From Cupriavidus sp. YR651 (GTDB lineage: Bacteria; Pseudomonadota; Gammaproteobacteria; Burkholderiales; Burkholderiaceae): a stretch of DNA of 64,000 bases. The stretch covers positions 124,001 through 188,000 of the forward strand of contig NZ_FMYZ01000003.1 in NCBI RefSeq assembly GCF_900101625.1, in the 5' to 3' direction. Positions 51,491-60,259 of the stretch are shown here, in pieces. The stretch's first letter is position 1, and the number at the start of each line of letters is the position of its first letter. A program made the position numbers and the translations under genes. The notes below the pieces were generated by a model. It was not told where the DNA came from and ran no database searches. It saw only the letters and a program-made list of their open reading frames with translations.

Positions 51491-51567
51491 CAGTGCCCCG
51501 CCCGGGAAACTCTCTCATCTGATTCGACCTTCTCAATATTCACAATTCATCCTGGACATCCATCACC

Positions 51568-52635
51568 ATGAACTTCCTTGACGGCCACCTGTATCCCGAG
51601 AACCAGCAACCGCTGATCATTACAGCCGCTCCGTATGCGCCGGGCTGGATTCCCGCGGACTTCCCCGAGGATATCCCTGTCACCATGGAAGAGCAGATCC
51701 AGAAGGCGGTGGATTGCTACGAAGCCGGTGCCAGGGTGCTGCATCTGCATGTCCGCGAAGCCGATGGCAAGGGCAGCAAGCGTTTGTCCATGTTCAACGA
51801 GCTGATCGCCGGGGTGCGCGCCGCCGTGCCCGACATGGTGATCCAGGTTGGGGGCTCCATCAGCTTCGCGCCCGAAGAGGGCCAGGCCGCCAAATGGCTG
51901 AGCGACGACACGCGGCATATGCTGGCCGACCTCGATCCGAAGCCCGATCAGGTGACGGTGACAGTCAACACGACGCAGATGAACGTGACGGAGCATGCCG
52001 GACTGGATGACTTCAAGGGCGTGTCACGCGGATTTTCGCATCTCTACGACACGTACAAGGACATGATCGTGCCCTCGAATCCAAGCTGGGCCGAGGAACA
52101 CATCCGACGCCTGTCGGCCGCCGGCATCCAGAGCGAGTTTCAGGTCTACAACATCAACAGCTTTGAAACGATCGAGCGGATGATCCGCCGCGGCGTCTAC
52201 AAGGGCCCACTGGTGATGAACTGGGTGGCTATCAGCGGCGGCATGGATCAGGCGAATATCTTCAACCTGGCAAACATGCTGCGTGCCGTGCCGGACGGCG
52301 CCGTGGTAACGGTGGAGAGCTCGGTGCTGAACGTGCTGCCCATCAACATGATCGGCCTTGCCTTGGGCCTGCACGTCCGGTGCGGCATCGAGGATGTCCT
52401 CTGGAACCAGACCCGGACGGGCAAGATGAGCTCTGTCGAGCAGATCAAGCAACTGGTGCGCATCTCCGGCGAGTTCGGTCGCCCCATCGCGACTGCGCAG
52501 CAGACGCGAGAGATCCTGAAGCTTGGCGTGTTCTACGACACCGTGGAAGAGACGCTTCAGGCCAATGGCTTCTCGCCCAATCGAAACGGTGGCCACCAGG
52601 GATTCCTTCGCAAGCAGGAAAATCTGCCGGCCTGA
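51568..52635 (+). CDS. BKACE (3-keto-5-aminohexanoate cleavage enzyme) family protein
   Basis: A 355-residue TIM-barrel enzyme of the BKACE family: LIITAAPYAPG at the N-terminus, ARVLHLHVREADGKGSKR with the zinc-binding HxH, and later VESSVLNV and HVRCGIEDVLW. Family members condense a beta-keto acid with acetyl-CoA to give acetoacetate (or analogue) and a new acyl-CoA. The size exceeds the usual ~280-310 by an N-terminal and internal extension. The substrate is unknown. It lies 77 bp after qor and 106 bp before a Bug receptor. Confidence 0.88.
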   Translation: MNFLDGHLYPENQQPLIITAAPYAPGWIPADFPEDIPVTMEEQIQKAVDCYEAGARVLHLHVREADGKGSKRLSMFNELIAGVRAAVPDMVIQVGGSISFAPEEGQAAKWLSDDTRHMLADLDPKPDQVTVTVNTTQMNVTEHAGLDDFKGVSRGFSHLYDTYKDMIVPSNPSWAEEHIRRLSAAGIQSEFQVYNINSFETIERMIRRGVYKGPLVMNWVAISGGMDQANIFNLANMLRAVPDGAVVTVESSVLNVLPINMIGLALGLHVRCGIEDVLWNQTRTGKMSSVEQIKQLVRISGEFGRPIATAQQTREILKLGVFYDTVEETLQANGFSPNRNGGHQGFLRKQENLPA

Positions 52636-52741
52636 GGTCAGGCGACGAATCCCGGCGCTTGCAGCAGCCGTAGGCCGGGTCTCGTCATCGAGTCACGCAG
52701 GCAGAGCGATCGCTGACAGAAAAATTATATGGAGGGTGACA

Positions 52742-53734
52742 ATGGCATTTCAAATGCAAAAGCTGTTTGCGGTCACGCTGGGCACGGCAGCGCTTGTGGC
52801 GTTGAGCGCTTCGGCGCCGGTGCGGGCGGAGGATACCTGGCCCGCACGCCCGATTCAGATGATCGTAGCGTCATCGGCAGGATCAGGAACCGATTCCCTG
52901 GCACGCCTGATGGCGCAACGCCTGTCGGTAGCCCTGAAGCAACCGGTCATCATTGACAACCGGCCAGGCGGCAGCGGAATCGTTGGGACAAACGCCGTTG
53001 TCAAGGCACCGTCCGACGGGTACACGCTGCTTTACACCACGGCGTCGAACATGGTCATTTCCCCGGCCGTACTGAAGACCATCCCCTACGATCCGAAGAA
53101 GAGCCTCGTGCCGATCGCCGAGACAGCCGAGGGTGGGGTGGTGCTGCTGGTGAGCAACGATCTGCCGGTTCACAACCTGCCGGAGCTGATCCAGTTCGTG
53201 AAGGCGAATCCGGACAAGTACGGCTACGCCACCTGGTCCACGGGATCGTCCGCGCAGCTGATGATGGAGTGGCTCAAGAAGCAAACCGGCATGAAGACCG
53301 ATCACGTGCCATATCGGACTTCGAATCAGTTGTTGACGGACCTCGCTTCAGGGGTCGTGAAAATCGGCTGGACCGATCCGGGCGCGCCAGTTCCCTTCCT
53401 GCGCTCGGGCAAGGTCCGCGCCATTGCCATTGCAGGCAATGCGCGCGCACCGCAACTGCCCGATGTCAAGACCATGGGTGAACAGGGCTACAAGTTCGAT
53501 GCAGTGGGGTGGTTCGGCGTTTTCGCGCCGGCGGGAACCAACCCGGCGATCTTGAAGAGGCTGGCCGATGAAATCAACAAGGTCCAGAAATCTCCAGATG
53601 TTGCAGCCACAATGAAAACCATGAACTTTGGGCCGCCACCTGCAAAGACTCCGGAGCAATTCCGCGAGATGGTCAGCCACGATCTGCAGCTCTGGTCGAA
53701 GATCGCTGCCGATGCAGGGATCCAGATCGACTAG
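52742..53734 (+). CDS. Bug (TctC-type) tripartite tricarboxylate transporter substrate-binding protein
   Basis: A 330-residue periplasmic receptor. Signal peptide to about residue 29 (VRA-E), then WPARPIQMIVASSAGSGTDSLAR, the typical Bug N-terminal lobe with its substrate loop, VIIDNRPGGSGIVG, and PSDGYTLL. Bug proteins bind organic acids or aromatics for TctAB-type carriers or signalling. No tctA/tctB is nearby. SD GGAGGG lies 7 nt upstream. With BKACE and qor it may report the same substrate. Confidence 0.93.
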   Translation: MAFQMQKLFAVTLGTAALVALSASAPVRAEDTWPARPIQMIVASSAGSGTDSLARLMAQRLSVALKQPVIIDNRPGGSGIVGTNAVVKAPSDGYTLLYTTASNMVISPAVLKTIPYDPKKSLVPIAETAEGGVVLLVSNDLPVHNLPELIQFVKANPDKYGYATWSTGSSAQLMMEWLKKQTGMKTDHVPYRTSNQLLTDLASGVVKIGWTDPGAPVPFLRSGKVRAIAIAGNARAPQLPDVKTMGEQGYKFDAVGWFGVFAPAGTNPAILKRLADEINKVQKSPDVAATMKTMNFGPPPAKTPEQFREMVSHDLQLWSKIAADAGIQID

Positions 53735-54197
53735 TGAACTGTGCTGTTTGACGGGGTGCTGACAGCGCGCCCTCAACTAGCGGGGAGCGAGGCGTAAGAG
53801 ACCAGACGTGATCTGACAGCGTTGAGCTCCGTACCTGGAGCAATCGCCCCTGTCAGGGACTCTCTGCAATCAGACTGCGATTCGGATGCTCTTGACGCGC
53901 GCTGTGTGATGTGAACGCGAAAGCGAGTCGAGACTGGCGCCGTAGTTGAATCCGCGACTCGAAGCGGTGCAAACATTGGCCTTACTTCCCCCGTAGACCT
54001 TCAGAAAATTCAAGCTTTAAGACAGGACGAAGCGCAATCGCTCGCCCGAAGGGCCGCGCTCGCCCATGAATACGCGCGGCTGCTTTGCGCAAAGGGCATG
54101 AATCGAATCTCAATTCGTCTCGTGGCAACGCTTTGACCTCGTGGCAACCGCGCGTCACAAGGTTGGAGACTACAAAAATTAACGTGGAGGAGCTCTG
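53735..54197. other. Intergenic region before the second porin
   Basis: About 460 bp without a supported gene. A short direct repeat CGTGGCAAC occurs twice near 54120-54150. No clear promoter or terminator was found. Confidence 0.4.
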
Positions 54198-55358
54198 GTG
54201 AAAAGAAAGATTCTTGCACTGACCGCTGTCAGTGCATGTGGGGCAGCGAGTGCGCAATCCGGCGTGACCCTGTACGGTGTCACAGACGTCAACGTGGAAT
54301 ACGTCAACCGCGTCGGCACCGCCGTGCCATCGGCCACCAACGGCTTCAAGTCCGGCGCCGGCCATGGCGTTGTCCGCGAGAACTCCGGTGGGTATTCCGG
54401 ATCGCGCTGGGGTCTTCGCGGCACGGAAGATCTGGGCGGCGGGATGAAATCCATCTTCGTTCTGGAAAGCGGCTTCAATCTCGATACTGGCACGTCGCAA
54501 CAAGGCAGCCGCCTGTTTGGTCGCCAGGCCTTTGTTGGTCTTGGCTCGGAATATGGGCAGATCACCTTCGGTCGGCAATATCAGTCGCTGTTCTCTACGC
54601 TGGCCAACTTCATCCCGGCCCGGTATGCCACCCAGTATGAACCGATCGGTGTGGTCGCCGGCGCCAACTTCCGCGAGGACAATGCGGTGAAGTATGTTGG
54701 TGTGTTCGGTGGCCTCACGGCGCAGGCCAATATGTCGTTCGGCGTAGGGACGACGCTTCCGCAGGTTGCCGCCAACGTTCCGGTTGCCGGTGGCAATGGT
54801 GAAGTTCCCGGGCAGTTCCGCCGCGACTCCGCCTATGGCGCAGGATTGAGCTATATCTCCGGGCCTTTCGGAGTAGGCGTTGGCTATGACCAGTGGAATC
54901 CGACGATCGGTACTGGCAGCGGTACCTTCAGGAAGGCCGCAGTCATGGGCAGCTACGCTTTCAATGGCACGGCGAAGGTAATGGGCGGCTATCGCTGGGG
55001 CAAGAACAAGGACCAGAACGGTGCCGTGACCCTGCGTGACGATTTCTATTGGATAGGCGGTCAGTACCGCCTGTCTTCAGCACTCGACTTCACGCTCGAG
55101 TATGACTATCAGAACGTGAAAAGCCTTGGCGGTAACACGCAAGTTGCCAATCCCTGGCAAATTGCCCTGATTGCCGACTACTCGTTCTCGAAGCGTACGG
55201 ATATCTATCTGACCATGGCCTACGCAAAGAACGCCGGGCTGGCCATGGAATCGGCGGCGAGCCATTTCGCTACCAGTCTTACGGTCAACAACTACACGCT
55301 GTCCAATGGACAGAGCTCGATGTTTGGCGCCGCCGTGGGTATCCGCCACGTGTTCTGA
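54198..55358 (+). CDS. Gram-negative porin (OpcP type)
   Basis: A 386-residue outer-membrane porin. Signal peptide about 20 residues (ASA), then GVTLYGVTDVNVEYVNRVG, SRWGLRGTEDLGGGMKSIF, RLFGRQAFVGLGS and the C-terminal GIRHVF. The GTG start (54198) is preceded by GGAGG 7 nt upstream and no ATG fits. Paralogue of the porin at 40761 with the same layout. It probably serves uptake for the surrounding carboxylate genes. Confidence 0.94.
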   Translation: MKRKILALTAVSACGAASAQSGVTLYGVTDVNVEYVNRVGTAVPSATNGFKSGAGHGVVRENSGGYSGSRWGLRGTEDLGGGMKSIFVLESGFNLDTGTSQQGSRLFGRQAFVGLGSEYGQITFGRQYQSLFSTLANFIPARYATQYEPIGVVAGANFREDNAVKYVGVFGGLTAQANMSFGVGTTLPQVAANVPVAGGNGEVPGQFRRDSAYGAGLSYISGPFGVGVGYDQWNPTIGTGSGTFRKAAVMGSYAFNGTAKVMGGYRWGKNKDQNGAVTLRDDFYWIGGQYRLSSALDFTLEYDYQNVKSLGGNTQVANPWQIALIADYSFSKRTDIYLTMAYAKNAGLAMESAASHFATSLTVNNYTLSNGQSSMFGAAVGIRHVF

Positions 55359-55379
55359 GGGCGACTCTGGGCTGGGCCA

Positions 55380-55495
55380 ACGTCCGTGAGCGGGAGCTCG
55401 TGATTCCAGTCGAGCATTTCGGACGACTGCTCCAGGCCTCGGCTCGGCGCAGTTGCGGGATCGAGGTAAATGGCTTTTGCTGGAGTCACGGCATT
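55380..55495 (+). pseudogene. Fragment of an AraC-type regulator gene
   Basis: In one frame about 37 codons read VIPVEHFGRLLQASA, close to MIPVERLGRLLQASA in the AraC-type regulator at 61882, with weaker similarity on both sides (NGFCW against FGLCM). The rest of the gene is absent and the frame has no start. It is a short remnant of a paralogous regulator between the porin and the oxidase gene. Confidence 0.6.
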
Positions 55496-55501
55496 CCCCT
55501 T

Positions 55502-55533
55502 GCCCCACCGGAGCGATTCCGCCCCGGTGGGGC
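55502..55533. terminator. Hairpin between convergent porin and oxidase genes
   Basis: GCCCCACCGG and CCGGTGGGGC form a perfect 10-bp stem with a 12-nt loop. It has no T-run but sits between two converging genes, so a two-way terminator is likely. Confidence 0.6.
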
Positions 55534-55550
55534 TTCCGTGGCGGATCAGA

Positions 55551-56798
55551 CTAGACAACAACGGAACTGTTCACGTCAGCGAGAGTGTTCGCCCCAAGCA
55601 TGGCCATGTTTCGATCGACCTCGTCGCGCAAGAGAGTGATGGCGTGGCGAACGCCCTCGGCTCCTCCAACGGACGCAGCGTAGATAAAGGGCCGCCCCAG
55701 GAAGACAAAGCGGGCTCCCAGTGCCAGCGCTTTCAGAACATCACCACCTCGCCGGATACCACTGTCCATCATGACGGTCGTCTTGTGCGCAACGCTTTCA
55801 CAAATTTCCGGCAATACGGCAAGCGGTTCCACGGCACCGTCCAATTGCCGGCCGCCGTGATTCGAGACGATGATGCCGTCGGCCCCCAGGGCGACAGCAC
55901 GTTCTGCATCGGACCTGTGCAAGATGCCTTTGATGACGAGGTTGCCGCGCCACCTTTGCCGGATGCGTTCGATGTCCGTCCAGTTCAGGTGATCGCGTCC
56001 TGTCGTGTCGCGAATCGCCGAGGCCGACAGGATCGGAGCGCCCCGATTGGCAAAGGAATTCTCAAAGTGCGGCATTCCGCTCGAGAGGAGCGTTCTGGCG
56101 AACGTCCCCGCCAGCCAGCGCGGCCGGGACAAGCCGTCGAATGTCAGGCGGACAGATGGCCGCAAGGGCAGTGAGAAGCCAGTGCGGACGTTATTCTCCC
56201 GGTTGGCCCAGACGGGAATGTCCACCGTCAGGACCAGCGTAGCGAACCCGGCCGCGCAAATCCGCTCGATCAGGGCGTCCCGTCGCCTGGCATCGCCCGG
56301 CAGATAGGCCTGAAACCACGTACCTGGCGCGGCGGCGTGAACGACCTCCATCGGAATCAGGGACGTGCCGCTCATGATTGCAGGTATCTGCTCTTCGCGC
56401 GCTGTCTGCGCCAGGACAACATCGCCACGGTATGCGGCAATCGCACTGATTCCGACAGGCGCTATCCCAAAGGGAGACGCATAACGTTGCCCGAAAATCT
56501 CGGTCCCTTGCGATCGTCCTGAGACGTCGACCAGGACTTTGGGGCGAAACCTGACCTCGTCGAATGCCGTCCGGTTGGCGGCGAGCGATTTTTCATCCTC
56601 AGCGGCTCCGGCAATATAGCCAAAGATGGGACGCGGAAGCACCCGCTTTGCGGCGACTTCAAAATCGGCGAGCGAAAGGATGCGGCGTAGTCGTCGATGA
56701 ACCTGACGGTTGGCGCCATAGGCGGCATCGGCAGCCCTGGCAGGCAATCCAGCGCTCGGAGCGAGTTGGTTTGCTACAACTTCTGTTCGAGTTGTCAT
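55551..56798 (-). CDS. FMN-dependent alpha-hydroxy-acid oxidase/dehydrogenase (LldD family)
   Basis: A 415-residue TIM-barrel flavoprotein. FGYIAGAAEDEKSL holds the conserved Tyr, TWFQAYLPGD another active-site Tyr, LTVDIPVWANRE an FMN-binding stretch, IKGILHRSDAERA the Lys, and SNHGGRQLD the catalytic His-Gly-Gly-Arg motif. It oxidises an L-2-hydroxy acid to the 2-keto acid. It lies 66 bp after the GlaH/CsiD-type gene on the same strand; L-2-hydroxyglutarate is therefore a plausible substrate (LhgO usually does this), but lactate, glycolate or mandelate cannot be excluded. Confidence 0.9.
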   Translation of the reverse strand: MTTRTEVVANQLAPSAGLPARAADAAYGANRQVHRRLRRILSLADFEVAAKRVLPRPIFGYIAGAAEDEKSLAANRTAFDEVRFRPKVLVDVSGRSQGTEIFGQRYASPFGIAPVGISAIAAYRGDVVLAQTAREEQIPAIMSGTSLIPMEVVHAAAPGTWFQAYLPGDARRRDALIERICAAGFATLVLTVDIPVWANRENNVRTGFSLPLRPSVRLTFDGLSRPRWLAGTFARTLLSSGMPHFENSFANRGAPILSASAIRDTTGRDHLNWTDIERIRQRWRGNLVIKGILHRSDAERAVALGADGIIVSNHGGRQLDGAVEPLAVLPEICESVAHKTTVMMDSGIRRGGDVLKALALGARFVFLGRPFIYAASVGGAEGVRHAITLLRDEVDRNMAMLGANTLADVNSSVVV

Positions 56799-56864
56799 CT
56801 TGTTTGAAGCCTTTATCAGGCCCGGCTGCCGTCACGGCCAGCCGGGCCGAATCTCATTGCACAC

Positions 56865-57794
56865 TCATGCGAGTGTCCCGCGCTGGCGCATCAGTTCCCG
56901 GAACAGCGAAGCGTTCTTTTCGAACGGCGCGCGCCCGTGGACGTAGAAGTAGTTGTTCAGGACAACCAGATCGCCAACGGGCAGCGACACTTCCCTGGTT
57001 CCCGGCGAGGCCTCCATGGAAGTCGACAGGTCGTTCAGGAACGCTGCTTCCTCACGATTGCGAGGCTGTACAAACTGGTCGATGAAGGAAATGGACAACC
57101 CGAACTCGCTCTGAAAGAAGAGCGGGCGTTCGACGCTATCGCTGACATTCTTGGACCCTGGAGCCTTGTAGAGGAAAGGCTTTGTCCCGAGGCGGTGGCA
57201 GACAAAGCGGTGGATGTCCTCCCAGTCGTCCAGATGCAGGAATCGGGACTCGCCGCCAACGGCATTCCGTTCCGCAAACTTCATCATCAACAGCCAGTCG
57301 GTCGCTTCGCTAACGAAGGTGCCGTCGGTGTGCATGGTGAAGAGCCGATAGGCCTGGCGCAGGTAGGAGTCGCTATTGTCCGTATGCTTGACCACGAAGC
57401 GGGCATAGTAGGTGCCCGACATCGCGTCGTGGTTGCCGGGACCCAGCAGGTGCCCGATGGCCGTGCCGAAGCGCACGAAATCGTCGGCGTCCGCCGTCAG
57501 TTCCTGGAGTCCTACCGTAAAGCCGCCGTGCTGCCGGTCTTTCACGATGCCGTTGACGGTTGCCGCGAAGTCATCGCCGACATGCCTGGCGAGTGTGCTG
57601 GCGAGTTCGTAGCGCATGAACGGAACGTACTCGAGATTCTGTACATCGACTTTGCGCACCTCATGCAGAAACGCAAGCAGGGCATCGCGATCAATGGTCA
57701 CATGCACGATGCGATCGTGGTCCGGGTGCGCGGATAGCTGGAAGCGGGGCTCGTCATTGCCGGCAAGCCATGCCGCGGGAAGGGGGGCGTTCAT
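56865..57794 (-). CDS. Glutarate 2-hydroxylase-like Fe(II)/2-oxoglutarate dioxygenase (GlaH/CsiD family)
   Basis: A 309-residue oxygenase close to E. coli GlaH (CsiD): FDAMSGQYYARFVVK-like HDAMSGTYYARFVVK, NSDSYLRQAYR, iron-binding HTDGTF (His155, Asp157), FLHLDDWE, FIDQFVQPRN, and the distal His286 in YVHGRAPF with RELMRQRG after it. GlaH hydroxylates glutarate to L-2-hydroxyglutarate with 2-oxoglutarate and O2. Many blocks match E. coli, so the family is secure; the substrate is inferred. Next gene: an FMN hydroxyacid oxidase. A LysR gene is divergent. Confidence 0.9.
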   Translation of the reverse strand: MNAPLPAAWLAGNDEPRFQLSAHPDHDRIVHVTIDRDALLAFLHEVRKVDVQNLEYVPFMRYELASTLARHVGDDFAATVNGIVKDRQHGGFTVGLQELTADADDFVRFGTAIGHLLGPGNHDAMSGTYYARFVVKHTDNSDSYLRQAYRLFTMHTDGTFVSEATDWLLMMKFAERNAVGGESRFLHLDDWEDIHRFVCHRLGTKPFLYKAPGSKNVSDSVERPLFFQSEFGLSISFIDQFVQPRNREEAAFLNDLSTSMEASPGTREVSLPVGDLVVLNNYFYVHGRAPFEKNASLFRELMRQRGTLA

Positions 57795-57840
57795 CGATGG
57801 GTCTCCGAGATGTGGGATGGCGCTATTTCATCCGGATTCT

Positions 57841-57869
57841 TTGATATGTTCCAGACGGAAAACTATAAT
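57841..57869 (+). promoter_or_regulatory. Sigma-70 promoter of the divergent LysR gene
   Basis: TTGATA (57841-57846), 17 nt, TATAAT (57864-57869). The start codon follows 27 nt after the -10 box. A TGTTCC string occurs twice (57847, 57873), 26 bp apart, flanking the -10 box, and might be the regulator site. Confidence 0.75.
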
Positions 57870-57896
57870 ATTTGTTCCACAATCAAGATTAAAACG

Positions 57897-58802
57897 ATGA
57901 TCGACGTACGCCAGTTGCAGTGCTTCCTCGCCGTGGCGGAAGAGCTTCACTTTGCGAAGGCAGCAGATCGATTGGGCGTGGCGCAATCGGGGCTCAGCAC
58001 CCAGATCCAGCGTCTGGAACAAGGCCTTGGGGTTACGCTCCTGAATCGGAACAAAAGGAAGCCGGTGTCGCTGACCGATGCGGGGCACTTGTTCCATGCC
58101 GAGGCTGTCGCTGCGTTGCGGCACATCGAGCGTGCCGACGAGGTCGGACGCCTGGCTGCCAGAGGGCTGGCTGGCGTGATCCGTGTTGGTTATGTGGCGT
58201 CTGGCGTGAGCAGCGGCCTGTTGTCGGTGTTGCTGAGCGAGTTCCGGAAATCACGCGAGATGGTCCGGATCGAGATCGTGCCAATGGAAACGCCAAGGCA
58301 GCTCGAAGCGCTTAGCGATGGGCAGATTGACGTAGGAATCGTCAGGCCGAGACGGCTCTATCCGGCTGGTGTAATAAGTAAAGTCTTGCAGACTGAACGT
58401 CTGCTGGCCGCCATGGCAGAAAGCCATCCCCTCGCAAGACGAGCGACTGTTTCCGCGCGCGCACTGGCCGATCAATCATTCATCGTCCCGCAGTTTGCGG
58501 AGGAGGAAGGATTCGGGGCCGCGTTATCCGCCCTGGGCGAGGCCGGAGGGTTTACGCCTCACCTGGAATATCGCGTCCAGGATTTCATCTCTGCAATTTG
58601 CCTGGCCTCTGCGGGATACGGCATGGCCATCGTGCCGGAATCCATGCAGAACTTCTCCCAGCCGGGTGTCACCTACAAGCAGATCAGCGACTTCCGGCTC
58701 TCGGTGAACCTGGCGCTGGCTTACAGACGCCGGGAAGTATCGCCAGCGGTACGCGCATTTGTGAAACTCGGTACCGAGACGTTCAAGGGCAGCGCATCCT
58801 AG
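57897..58802 (+). CDS. LysR-family regulator of the glutarate-type operon
   Basis: A 301-residue LysR protein: MIDVRQLQCFLAVAEELHF at the start, KAADRLGVAQSGLSTQIQRLEQ as HTH, TDAGHLF, and an effector domain with RVGYVASG and GYGMAIVPES. ATG 57897 is the family start; upstream codons of the open frame lie in the promoter. It resembles BenM/CatR-group regulators in layout. Divergent from the GlaH-like/oxidase operon, which it presumably controls; the ligand could be glutarate or 2-hydroxyglutarate (inference). Confidence 0.9.
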   Translation: MIDVRQLQCFLAVAEELHFAKAADRLGVAQSGLSTQIQRLEQGLGVTLLNRNKRKPVSLTDAGHLFHAEAVAALRHIERADEVGRLAARGLAGVIRVGYVASGVSSGLLSVLLSEFRKSREMVRIEIVPMETPRQLEALSDGQIDVGIVRPRRLYPAGVISKVLQTERLLAAMAESHPLARRATVSARALADQSFIVPQFAEEEGFGAALSALGEAGGFTPHLEYRVQDFISAICLASAGYGMAIVPESMQNFSQPGVTYKQISDFRLSVNLALAYRRREVSPAVRAFVKLGTETFKGSAS

Positions 58803-59030
58803 GCCTGCCAGCGGATCGCCACGGCAGCGCCCGTGAAGGATATCCGTCAGACCAAAGTCGTCGCCGGAAAATCCGGCCTGCAATATCTCTGCAGGGTTTT
58901 CCCTCTGTTTGCGCGAATCGGCAAAAACTTGTCGCGCTCGGTCAAGCCGGTTGAGCAGTGCGATCCGAGAATAGCTCGTCATCGACAAGGCTTTCCAGAC
59001 GCGCAAGCGCATTAATCAAGAGGTACGGAC

Positions 59031-60026
59031 ATGAAGCAGCATAACAATGACTTCTGGCGGAGCGGATACGCCCTGGCGATCGGTGTTGGTGTCGCCGGCT
59101 GGATGGCCACGGCTCAGGCCCAGGAAGATTGGCCAACGAAGCCGATCCGCCTTGTGGTGGGCGGGCCGGCCGGCGGCAGCGCTGACGCACTGGCGCGGCT
59201 GCTGGCGGAAGGCCTGCAGAAGACATGGGGCAAGCCGGTCATCGTGGAAAACAAGGCTGGTGCCGCCGGTGCGTTGGCGATCAGCGATCTGCAGTCCACG
59301 GGCAAGGATGGTCATACCCTTCTGGTCATCCAGGGCGGTATCGTGAGCGAAGCGCCGTTGGCCAACAAGGTCCATTACAAGCCATTTAGCGACCTGAAGC
59401 CCCTGGCCCAGGTCAGCAGAACGGGGTTGGTGCTGGTTGCCAACAAGGATGTACCGGTCTCCAACCTGAAGCAGTTGGTGGACTACGGAAAATCGCAAAA
59501 GGACGGCCTCGTTTTTGCGTCTTACGCTCCGGGGTTGAAGGGCCACACCTCGGGCATGCTGCTCGGGCAACTCACCCACATGCAAATGCGGCATGTGGGC
59601 TACAAGGGCTCTCCTCCGGCATTGAATGACCTCATGGGCGGCCATGTACCGCTGATGTTCGATGGGGTGACGACCTCATTGCCGCTGATCAGGGCGGGAA
59701 AGATCAAGGCGATTGCGGTGGCCTATCCGACCCGGATTTCCGGATTGGCGGATGTGCCTACGTTCCAGGAGCTCGGCTACCCGCAGCTGTCGCAAGCAGG
59801 CTGGTTCGCCGTGTGGTCGCGCCCGGATGTCGCACCGGCAGTCCAGCAGAAAGTTCGCGAGGCAACGCTGGCGTACTTCAAGCAATCCGTGGTGCAGAAC
59901 CGCATCAAGGAAATGGGCATGGAGCAGGGCGATGCCGCCACCTCGGACGAGATGATGGCGGACCTGAAGCAGGCATACCAGCAACAGGCCGCGCTGCTGA
60001 GGTCCATTAACTACCAGCCGGAATAG
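59031..60026 (+). CDS. Bug (TctC-type) tripartite tricarboxylate transporter substrate-binding protein
   Basis: A 331-residue periplasmic receptor. Signal peptide to about residue 30 (AQA-Q), then WPTKPIRLVVGGPAGGSADALAR and VIVENKAGAAGALA, the Bug lobe motifs, and KAIAVAYPTRISGLADVPTFQELGY (in pieces) from the second lobe. SD AGAGG lies 10 nt upstream. It lies 228 bp after the LysR gene. No TctAB genes adjoin it. Likely binds a dicarboxylate used by the neighbouring oxygenases. Confidence 0.93.
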   Translation: MKQHNNDFWRSGYALAIGVGVAGWMATAQAQEDWPTKPIRLVVGGPAGGSADALARLLAEGLQKTWGKPVIVENKAGAAGALAISDLQSTGKDGHTLLVIQGGIVSEAPLANKVHYKPFSDLKPLAQVSRTGLVLVANKDVPVSNLKQLVDYGKSQKDGLVFASYAPGLKGHTSGMLLGQLTHMQMRHVGYKGSPPALNDLMGGHVPLMFDGVTTSLPLIRAGKIKAIAVAYPTRISGLADVPTFQELGYPQLSQAGWFAVWSRPDVAPAVQQKVREATLAYFKQSVVQNRIKEMGMEQGDAATSDEMMADLKQAYQQQAALLRSINYQPE

Positions 60027-60124
60027 TACGAAGAGACTTCGACTGAACTCGCCACCGTGCCTTGGAAGCGGTTTGCGCAACCATGAGCCGGCGCCGATCG
60101 GGCGTGTTCATCTTGCGGAGGGAG

Positions 60125-60206
60125 GGCGGGTTTTCGTCCCGCCTGGTTTCTGGTGGAACCTGGCTTCTGGTGGAAATCAGGCGCGACGGCTTTCGTTGCG
60201 CCTGAT
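60125..60206. terminator. Two hairpins between convergent Bug and hydrolase genes
   Basis: First, GGCGGG (60125-60130) pairs with CCCGCC (60138-60143). Second, ATCAGGCGC (60176-60184) pairs perfectly with GCGCCTGAT (60198-60206). Both lie between converging genes and probably terminate from both sides. A TTCTGGTGGAA string is repeated between them. Confidence 0.6.
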
Positions 60207-60259
60207 CCGGGTCTGCACAGCCACGTGCCGTAATCAGATGTCCGAGGGCCGTGGGCCAA

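Noticed and set aside
54010..54219. Minus-strand frames in the gap before the second porin
   Set aside because: They overlap the porin start and SD and show no protein family features.
60150..60176. TTCTGGTGGAA direct repeat between the Bug and hydrolase genes
   Set aside because: Only two short copies between terminator hairpins; likely chance.
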